From Bacteroidota bacterium (lineage in GTDB: Bacteria; Bacteroidota; Ignavibacteria; SZUA-365; JAADGX01): DNA of 13,718 nucleotides. The stretch is from the NCBI GenBank assembly GCA_024276335.1, contig JAJRXL010000464.1, positions 1 to 13,718 on the forward strand, given 5' to 3'. Made by a program: the position numbers and the translations under genes. Shown piece after piece: positions 8,915 through 13,718 of the stretch. Positions within the stretch are counted from its first letter, which is position 1, and each line of letters opens with the position of its first letter. The notes beneath the pieces are model-generated. The model saw only the letters and a program-made list of their open reading frames with translations. It ran no database searches and had not been told where the DNA came from.

Positions 8915-8945
8915 TTTGTCCGTACCGGTAAGAGGGTTACCTTTC
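8915..8945 (+). promoter_or_regulatory. Bacteroidota-type promoter candidate for the TonB receptor gene
   Basis: TTTG at 8915-8918 is followed after exactly 19 bases by TACCTTTC at 8938-8945. The Bacteroidota primary-sigma pattern is TTTG, about 19 bases, TAnnTTTG; only the last base differs. Transcription would begin near 8951, giving a leader of about 50 bases. The TACCGGTA palindrome sits in the spacer. Found by eye, so chance is possible. Confidence 0.4.
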
Positions 8946-9000
8946 CCGTGAATGCAACACTTGAAGGCTGACACACGGCGCTATTATCATTCGAGGTGAA

Positions 9001-11346
9001 ATGTCGGGACGGGTTCTTTTTACCACCCTGTTTGTTATCATCGCTGTATCGAATTTCAACCGGGTCTTATTCGCCCAGGACAATAAACCGTCAGGTGAAA
9101 TCACCGGGGTAGTCAGGGAGCAGAAGAGCCATAAGCCGCTGCTGGGAGTGAACGTGATCGTAATGGGCCTTTTGAAAGGTGCAGCCACGGACGAGAACGG
9201 CGCCTTCGTGATACCGAACATCCCTCCGGGAATCTACACCGTGAAAGCATCAATGGTCGGCTACGTGACGCAGGTGAAGACCGACGTTGTCGTGGCGCCC
9301 AGCCGCCAGACCCGCCTCGTGTTCGAGATGGCGGAGGCCGTCCTGGAGCTGGGCGAGGTGACGGTGACCGCGGATTACTTTTCCCGGAGGCAGGAGTTCT
9401 CCACCAGCGCCCACGCGCTGAATTACGAGGAAATACGGCGCTCGCCGGGGGCCGCGGAAGATATCAGCAGGGTGGTGCAATCCATACCGGGTGTGGTCGT
9501 GGGCAACGACCTGCGGAACGATCTTATCGTGCGCGGCGGCAGCCCGGCGGAAAATCTCTTTCTCGTCGATAACATCGAGATCCCGAACATCAACCATTTC
9601 GCCACGCAGGGGGCCTCCGGGGGGCCTATCGGCATGGTGAATACGGAATTCATCCGCGAGGTGGATTTCCTCTCGGGAGGATTTCCCGCCCGTTACGGGG
9701 ACAAGTTGTCCGCGGTCATGGAAATCGACTTGCGTGAAGGGGATCGATCGCGTTTGAGCGGCGTGTTCGACGTGAATGCCGCCGGCGTGGCGCTCATCGG
9801 CGAGGGGCCGCTCGGGAGCGACGGTTCGTGGATGTTCTCCGCCCGGCGCAGCTATCTCGACTTCCTCTTCAAGTACTTCGGTTTCGCGGGCATCACCGTC
9901 ATTCCGAATTACGTGGATTTCCAGGGGAAAGTCGTGCTCAACCCCGGCCCCTCGGACAAGCTCAGCTTCCTGGCCATCGGCGGCATCGACGACGTTTCGT
10001 TCGACGATGCCAAGAACCAGAACTTCGGCGCGAACCCCGACCTGTCCGGGATCGAATTCGTCGATAACGACCAATACCAGTACGTGGTGGGCGGAACGTG
10101 GAAGCGCCTCTGGGGCAATACGGGCTACTCGCTTCTTACCTTTAGTCATAACCTGAATTACTTCTACACGAACGTGGACGATACGGCGGGGGAAAAATCG
10201 TACTTCAACGAGTCAGTGGAGCGTGAATACCCGCTGAAGTTCGATGCCTCGTTCCAGGCGGATGACAAAAGCACGGTCGAGTTTGGCGCGGGAGGGAAGT
10301 TCATCGACCTGCGCCACAACGTGTTCATCCACGCCGATACCAGCCGTTGGGCGAACCGTGAGACCGGCACGGGGATATTTCCCGAGCTGGCGTTCGACAA
10401 ACGGGTGCGCTCCTACAAGCTCTGGGCGTACGCGCAGTACGGCCGGCGTCTCTTCAATCGCCTCCTGGTAACGCCGGGGCTGCGTCTGGATTACTTCGAG
10501 TACGTCGATCACGGCTTTACCGTGAGCCCGCGCTTGACGTCGAGGTATTATTTCACCGATCGGACGTCGATCAACCTTGCGACGGGGATATTCTACCAGA
10601 CGCCGGCTTACACGTGGCTGACCACCGACGACAGGAACCGCGCGCTCAAACCCCTCCGCGCCGACCACTTGATAGCAGGTTTCGAACATCTCTTGCGGGA
10701 CGATTTCCTGCTCACGGTTGACGTGTTCTTAAAGAAGTATTCGAACTACCCGGTGAGCGGATTTATCCCGTCGTACATCCTCGTGAACGGCGGCACTTCC
10801 TACGGGGCCTTCATCGCCGGGGACCTCCGCAGCGAGGGAACCGGGACGGTGAAAGGAGTGGAGCTGTTTCTTCAAAAGAAAATGACCGGAACGTGGTACG
10901 GCACGCTGAGTTATTCGTACTCCGTATCGCGGTTTGTCGCGGGGGATAAAGTGGAGCGTCCGGGGAATTACGACTACGGCCACGTCTTCACGATTATTTT
11001 CGGGTACCGGGTATCGCCCTTCCTGGAAATCAGTTGCAAGTGGCGGTACGCGGGTGGAGCGCCGTACACGCCGATCAATGAACCCCTCTCCCGGTTTTTC
11101 GGCCGCGAGGTCATGGACCTGTCGCGCATAAACGCCGAACGCTACCCGCCGTATCACCGGCTTGACGTGCGGGTGGACTATCGCTTCGCGCTCGGCGGTC
11201 TCGATGTCGTCACGTACCTCGATCTTGAGAACGCTTACAACAGGAAGAACATCTACACGTACGTCTGGAATACCCGCGAACAAAAACCCGTGCCTATTTA
11301 CCAGTGGTCGATCCTGCCGGTATTCGGATTAAAGGTGAATATGTAA
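9001..11346 (+). CDS. TonB-dependent outer-membrane receptor with N-terminal carboxypeptidase-regulatory-like domain
   Basis: The protein has 781 residues. Residues 1-25 are a signal peptide ending in LFAQ. Residues about 31-112 are a carboxypeptidase-regulatory-like beta domain (GEITGVVREQ, GAATDENGAFVIPNIPPGIYTVKASMVGY) typical of SusC-like and related FCB receptors. The plug follows (about 130-250, with QSIPGVVVGNDLRNDLIVRGG, ENLFLVDNIEIPN and GFPARYGDKLSAVMEI). The rest, to residue 781, is an aromatic-rich beta-barrel ending FGLKVNM. The role would be TonB-driven uptake of a large or scarce substrate. No SusD-like lipoprotein gene is adjacent, so this is not a visible SusCD pair. GAGG at 8993-8996 is the ribosome site. 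Codons here are more GC-rich at third positions than in gene 1, which makes long antisense shadow frames. Family call is very safe; substrate unknown. Confidence 0.95.
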   Translation: MSGRVLFTTLFVIIAVSNFNRVLFAQDNKPSGEITGVVREQKSHKPLLGVNVIVMGLLKGAATDENGAFVIPNIPPGIYTVKASMVGYVTQVKTDVVVAPSRQTRLVFEMAEAVLELGEVTVTADYFSRRQEFSTSAHALNYEEIRRSPGAAEDISRVVQSIPGVVVGNDLRNDLIVRGGSPAENLFLVDNIEIPNINHFATQGASGGPIGMVNTEFIREVDFLSGGFPARYGDKLSAVMEIDLREGDRSRLSGVFDVNAAGVALIGEGPLGSDGSWMFSARRSYLDFLFKYFGFAGITVIPNYVDFQGKVVLNPGPSDKLSFLAIGGIDDVSFDDAKNQNFGANPDLSGIEFVDNDQYQYVVGGTWKRLWGNTGYSLLTFSHNLNYFYTNVDDTAGEKSYFNESVEREYPLKFDASFQADDKSTVEFGAGGKFIDLRHNVFIHADTSRWANRETGTGIFPELAFDKRVRSYKLWAYAQYGRRLFNRLLVTPGLRLDYFEYVDHGFTVSPRLTSRYYFTDRTSINLATGIFYQTPAYTWLTTDDRNRALKPLRADHLIAGFEHLLRDDFLLTVDVFLKKYSNYPVSGFIPSYILVNGGTSYGAFIAGDLRSEGTGTVKGVELFLQKKMTGTWYGTLSYSYSVSRFVAGDKVERPGNYDYGHVFTIIFGYRVSPFLEISCKWRYAGGAPYTPINEPLSRFFGREVMDLSRINAERYPPYHRLDVRVDYRFALGGLDVVTYLDLENAYNRKNIYTYVWNTREQKPVPIYQWSILPVFGLKVNM

Positions 11347-11396
11347 CCGGCTCGAAGAATCTACCGGCTGACGGGAAACGGGATCGAGCAACGCGT

Positions 11397-11693
11397 TCAG
11401 ATCTCACGGGTCAGTTCCAGGAAGCGCTGGTAGGGAATCGCCGCCCAGCTCTGCGCCTCGAAAGCGCCGTTTGCCAGGCTGATCATCGATACCTTGGCGG
11501 CTGTTTCCTCGTCCGGGGCTTCGTAGATATCCAGGAAATCGAACTGCCCGAGCAAGGCATAGTGGGCGATGAATTTTACTTCCGGGCATTTCTCCCTGAC
11601 CTGGTCCAGCCATGCGCGACCGATGGTTGCCCGGTCCTTGAGTTGCCTGGAAACTTCGGGTGAAAGCTTTGTCATGAGAATGAAGGTTTTCAT
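11397..11693 (-). CDS. GYD-domain family small protein
   Basis: The protein has 98 residues and no signal peptide, so it is cytoplasmic. It fits the GYD family (Pfam PF08734-like): an N-terminal beta strand MKTFILMTKLSPEV, then a helix, then FIAHYALLGQFDFLDIYEAPDEETAAKV and a C-terminal AIPYQRFLEL, over the usual length of about 90-100 residues. Such proteins have a ferredoxin-like dimeric alpha/beta-barrel-type fold, and their function is not established. The start is ATG at 11691-11693 on the minus strand, with a consensus AGGAGG six bases upstream. It converges with the TonB receptor gene (50-base gap) and diverges from the hydrolase gene (221-base gap). It looks like a stand-alone gene. 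Confidence 0.85.
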   Translation of the reverse strand: MKTFILMTKLSPEVSRQLKDRATIGRAWLDQVREKCPEVKFIAHYALLGQFDFLDIYEAPDEETAAKVSMISLANGAFEAQSWAAIPYQRFLELTREI

Positions 11694-11699
11694 AACCGG

Positions 11700-11705
11700 C
11701 CTCCT
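11700..11705 (-). promoter_or_regulatory. Consensus Shine-Dalgarno for the GYD gene
   Basis: Read on the minus strand this is AGGAGG, six bases before the ATG at 11693. It is a full consensus site and confirms the start. The gap 11706-11904 between the divergent genes presumably holds both promoters; I see no sequence there that I would defend as one. Confidence 0.7.
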
Positions 11706-11904
11706 GTGTTACATTACGGTGAAATGGCAATGGTAATCCACTGAACGTTCTTGCGCTGGGATGTTGCACGACGGTTTGACATGATGCTGTGTCGTTTGAT
11801 ACAGACTCGCAGGCGCAATGTAGTGGAAAGAATGTATTAATGAAAGTATCGCGTCAGTCCAAAGCGGAGTCGCGCTCTTGGAAATGAAGTTGTTACAGCA
11901 TACC

Positions 11905-11910
11905 GGGAGG
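11905..11910 (+). promoter_or_regulatory. Ribosome binding site for the alpha/beta hydrolase gene
   Basis: GGGAGG lies four bases before ATG 11915. The protein then starts directly with the first beta strand of the fold (MKIAIGIIHGMG), so this start is well supported. Confidence 0.7.
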
Positions 11911-11914
11911 GAGC

Positions 11915-12760
11915 ATGAAGATTGCTATCGGAATTATTCATGGTATGGGTTCGCAGAAGCGGGGCTTTTCTAAAGCCATGCAGGAGAGGTTAAGGAACGC
12001 ATTCAGGAAGCAAGGCGGGAACAGCAACGACTTGTTGTTCCAGGAACTCTTCTGGGCGGATATCCTGGGCGAACGCCAGGAAAGACTCTTCAGGAATACG
12101 AATTACAGGGATGATCTAAGCTATTCCTGCCTGTGCAAGTTCATTATCAGCGCCCTGGGCGATGCCATCGCGTACCAAAGGAATTCGCCGTCGCCGGATT
12201 CGAACTCCGTGTATTACCTGATCCATGAACGGATTGGTTCGGACTTGCATGAATTATGGAAGAAGGCCGGGGAACAGAACATTCCGCTGGTGTTGATGGG
12301 CCATTCGCTGGGCGGAGTCATTCTTTCCAACTATATCTGGGATGCGCAAAAATGCTTGAGGGAAGGGACTGATTTTGCTTGTCGGATAGAGGATAATCCC
12401 TTTGAAAATCTCTCTTCTCTGGTTGGCCTGATCACGTTCGGCACCACGATTGCTTTATGGTCACTGCGGTTCCATGAATTCGACAGCCCGATTTCATTCC
12501 CGCCGGAGCTATGCCGGGAAGCGTCCTCTTTGGAGCAAAAAGCGAGATGGCTGAATTTCTATGATCGCGACGATGTGCTCGCGTATCCGCTCAGGCACCT
12601 CAGTTCCGCGTACGAAAATCTTTCGAGCCTGGAGGACGTGGAAGTGAACGTCGGAAACGTGTATTCGTCCTGGAATCCATTGTCTCACCAGGGCTATTGG
12701 AAGGACGCGAATTTCCTGCGTCCGGTGGCGCGGTTTCTGTATTCATTGACCACGTCATGA
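11915..12760 (+). CDS. Alpha/beta hydrolase (lipase/esterase-like, nucleophile elbow GHSLGG)
   Basis: The protein has 281 residues and no signal peptide, so it is probably cytoplasmic. IIHGMGSQ near the N-terminus is the strand and oxyanion-loop segment seen in lipases and PGAP1-like hydrolases. LVLMGHSLGG at 126-134 is the nucleophile elbow, with Ser131 as the catalytic serine. An acid near FYDRDDVLAYPL (Asp217, 219 or 220) and His258 in NPLSHQGYW are in the right order for the Ser-Asp-His triad. The middle (residues 40-115) would be a cap or lid. The substrate could be a lipid, ester or thioester; the sequence does not say. The gene stands alone on the plus strand between the GYD gene and a non-coding stretch. 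Codon use is more mixed than in the methylase gene downstream. Confidence 0.85.
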   Translation: MKIAIGIIHGMGSQKRGFSKAMQERLRNAFRKQGGNSNDLLFQELFWADILGERQERLFRNTNYRDDLSYSCLCKFIISALGDAIAYQRNSPSPDSNSVYYLIHERIGSDLHELWKKAGEQNIPLVLMGHSLGGVILSNYIWDAQKCLREGTDFACRIEDNPFENLSSLVGLITFGTTIALWSLRFHEFDSPISFPPELCREASSLEQKARWLNFYDRDDVLAYPLRHLSSAYENLSSLEDVEVNVGNVYSSWNPLSHQGYWKDANFLRPVARFLYSLTTS

Positions 12761-12786
12761 ACGAGTAGGGAAGGGGTGGGATTTGA

Positions 12787-12828
12787 GATTTAGCGCTTCT
12801 GAAAGAGGGGAGGCGGATTTAGCGCTTC
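12787..12828. repeat. 13-bp direct repeat pair
   Basis: GATTTAGCGCTTC occurs at 12787-12799 and again at 12816-12828, with period 29 bases, in the non-coding stretch after the hydrolase gene. No third copy is visible nearby. It lies at the edge of an AT-rich segment that leads into the restriction-modification gene, so it could be a scar of insertion or a regulatory repeat; two copies are too few to call CRISPR or iterons. Confidence 0.5.
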
Positions 12829-12870
12829 GCACCCTTGCCTGTTAAAAAGTACCGGTACACGTGCCTGCAT

Positions 12871-12899
12871 TTGTTATTTCTCCTTAAAAATAATATGAT
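12871..12899 (+). promoter_or_regulatory. Sigma70-like promoter for the hsdM gene
   Basis: TTGTTA at 12871-12876 and TATGAT at 12894-12899 are separated by 17 bases, and the spacer is AT-rich. The -10 box matches 5 of 6 consensus bases and the -35 box 4 of 6. Transcription would start near 12906, leaving a leader of about 137 bases before the methylase. A perfect palindrome, GTACCGGTAC (12849-12858), abuts CACGTG (12858-12863) just upstream and could be an operator. Confidence 0.45.
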
Positions 12900-13022
12900 T
12901 AGAAAACTAGGCGATCGCATTCAACGATTCCATAAAAAACATGAGAGCAGTTGTTAGATGGAAAAATCGTCTCTCCAATCGTGAGAAAGCTTCACGTGCT
13001 GCCATATTCCGGGTGGATTAAA

Positions 13023-13043
13023 ATGACAACACGGATTTACTGA
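13023..13043 (+). CDS. Possible 6-codon leader ORF overlapping the hsdM start
   Basis: ATG 13023 reads MTTRIY and stops at TGA 13041-13043, whose last base is the first base of the hsdM ATG (TGATG overlap). GGGTGG (13011-13016) lies six bases upstream as a plausible ribosome site, while hsdM itself has none. The arrangement would allow translational coupling. Very short ORFs arise easily by chance, so this is only a candidate. Confidence 0.3.
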   Translation: MTTRIY

Positions 13044-13718
13044 TGTTGAAATTGAGTCGATCCCCAAATGGAGCCAATCTCGGATTCGAGGACAAGCTGT
13101 GGGCCGCGGCCGACAAGCTGCGCGGCAACATGGACGCCGCCGAATATAAACACGTCGTCCTCGGTCTTGTTTTCCTCAAGTACATCTCCGATGCTTTTCT
13201 TGAGAAACACGACTGGCTGATAAAGGAGAGCTCAAATCCGAAAAGCGAGTATTATGTTAAGGAAGAGCATGCACGTTATAGCTTAGCCGAAGACCGCGAT
13301 GAGTATTTGGCCGACAATGTATTCTGGGTCCCGCCCGAAGCGCGTTGGGCTTACCTCCAGAAAAACGCCAAGCGCCCGGAGATCGGCAAGCTCGTTGACG
13401 ACGCTATGACCGCCATCGAGAGGGACAACAAAACCCTCAAAGGCGTCCTCCCAAAGGACTATGCCCGCCCGGCCCTCAACAAGGTCCGTCTCGGCGAAAT
13501 CATAGACCTGATCGCCACAATCGGTCTGGGCGACAAGGAGAGCAGGCAGAAGGATATTCTCGGCCGAGTGTACGAGTACTTTCTCGCCCGGTTTGCTGCG
13601 GCCGAAGGGAAGCTTGGTGGCCAGTTCTATACGCCCCAGTGCGTGGTCAAGCTCCTGGTCGAGATGATTGAGCCTTACAAGGGCCGCGTCTTCGACCCGT
13701 GCTGCGGCTCGGGCGGCA
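13043..13718 (+). CDS. hsdM: Type I restriction-modification N6-adenine DNA methyltransferase subunit HsdM (3' partial)
   Basis: This is the first 225 codons of a gene that continues past the right edge. The N-terminus is strongly HsdM-like: NGANLGFEDKLWAAADKLRG, then MDAAEYKHVVLGLVFLKYISDAF (helical HsdM_N domain, roughly residues 12-160). YEYFLARFA and GGQFYTPQCVVKLLVEMIEP lead into the methyltransferase core, where FDPCCGSGG (Asp218) is SAM-binding motif I. The catalytic (N/D)PPF motif would lie beyond the window. HsdM works with HsdS (specificity) and HsdR (nuclease), not visible here but expected downstream. ATG 13043 is the only ATG after the in-frame stop at 13019 that fits the family N-terminus. 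It lacks a Shine-Dalgarno, and its first base overlaps the stop of a short leader ORF. Third positions are mostly C or G, unlike the AT-rich leader. Confidence 0.95.
   Translation, partial: MLKLSRSPNGANLGFEDKLWAAADKLRGNMDAAEYKHVVLGLVFLKYISDAFLEKHDWLIKESSNPKSEYYVKEEHARYSLAEDRDEYLADNVFWVPPEARWAYLQKNAKRPEIGKLVDDAMTAIERDNKTLKGVLPKDYARPALNKVRLGEIIDLIATIGLGDKESRQKDILGRVYEYFLARFAAAEGKLGGQFYTPQCVVKLLVEMIEPYKGRVFDPCCGSGG

Larger units (their letters stand above)
12761..13042. other. AT-rich non-coding stretch before hsdM
   Basis: These 282 bases between the hydrolase and hsdM hold no credible gene longer than a few codons. From about 12840 to 13020 they are clearly more AT-rich than the flanking genes. 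The stretch contains the 13-bp repeat pair, the GTACCGGTAC palindrome, two CACGTG hexamers (12858-12863 and 12993-12998), a GCGATCGC octamer (12911-12918), the sigma70-like promoter and the short leader ORF. No tRNA or att site is recognisable. Confidence 0.6.

Noticed and set aside
9250..10149. 299-residue open frame on the minus strand
   Set aside because: It lies wholly inside the well-supported TonB receptor gene. Its composition (rich in Arg, His, Asp, Val) is what antisense of GC-ending codons gives, with no recognisable domain.
10729..11283. 184-residue minus-strand open frame
   Set aside because: It is antisense to the receptor beta-barrel, with low-complexity Val/Arg/Asp-rich translation; a shadow.
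11350..11389. Inverted repeat GCTCGA/TCGAGC in the convergent gap after the TonB receptor
   Set aside because: A six-base stem with a 28-base loop and no U-tract; not credible as a bidirectional terminator.
11776..11803. TTGACA followed by TGATAC/GATACA upstream of the hydrolase gene
   Set aside because: The -35 is perfect, but spacing is 15 or 16 and the -10 is poor, and the site is over 100 bases from the gene. Too weak to list as a promoter.
12787..12828. CRISPR-like repeat unit
   Set aside because: There are only two 13-bp copies with a 16-base spacer and no further repeats or cas genes.
12911..12918. GCGATCGC octamer (the HIP1 sequence of cyanobacteria)
   Set aside because: It is a single occurrence noticed, and nothing else here suggests a cyanobacterium.
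12941..13021. 26-codon ORF (MRAVVRWKNRLS...) in the same frame as hsdM, ending just upstream of it
   Set aside because: It has no ribosome site and no HsdM-like sequence, and the HsdM N-terminus is complete without it.

Overview
The window looks like part of a chromosome from the Bacteroidota/Ignavibacteria/Kapabacteria side of the FCB bacteria. Two products end in type IX secretion (T9SS) type A sorting domains with the (L)xQNxPNP signature. A TonB-dependent receptor begins with a carboxypeptidase-regulatory-like domain. Secreted proteins carry LamG, BACON-like and InlB-like beta modules. At least one promoter-like site fits the Bacteroidota pattern (TTTG, 19 bases, TAnnTTTG). The phylum is inferred from these protein families only; there is no rRNA or other marker gene.

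Layout, left to right. (1) 1-4694 +: a very large multidomain secreted protein with a zinc-metallopeptidase motif and a T9SS tail, cut off at its 5' end. (2) 4706-5833 +: a small secreted protein with a BACON-like domain and T9SS tail, tightly coupled to gene 1. (3) 5949-8795 +: a secreted protein with two LamG domains, no T9SS tail and a polyproline end. (4) 9001-11346 +: a TonB-dependent outer-membrane receptor. (5) 11397-11693 -: a GYD-family small protein. (6) 11915-12760 +: an alpha/beta hydrolase. (7) 12761-13042: an AT-rich non-coding stretch with a 13-bp direct repeat and a good sigma70-like promoter. (8) 13043-13718 +: the 5' part of a type I restriction-modification methylase gene (hsdM), running off the right edge.

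Genes 1-3 share building blocks. One unnamed beta module with an LPPxPPxxxFDxR core is in genes 1 and 2. Another, with a W(N/E)(L/M)xSLP start and an FGxGYW core, is in genes 1 and 3. With the TonB receptor they form a surface and secretion gene group of unknown substrate. The right end is a separate unit, the start of a type I R-M locus.

The most interesting observation is inside gene 1. Between about 380 and 600 the codon-position GC pattern says the true coding frame is +2 relative to the long ORF. This implies a compensating pair of single-base indels just before the protease active site, so the continuous 1562-residue translation is probably wrong over about 70 residues. I saw no clear novel multi-gene system; the shared secreted modules and the hsdM leader are the other leads.
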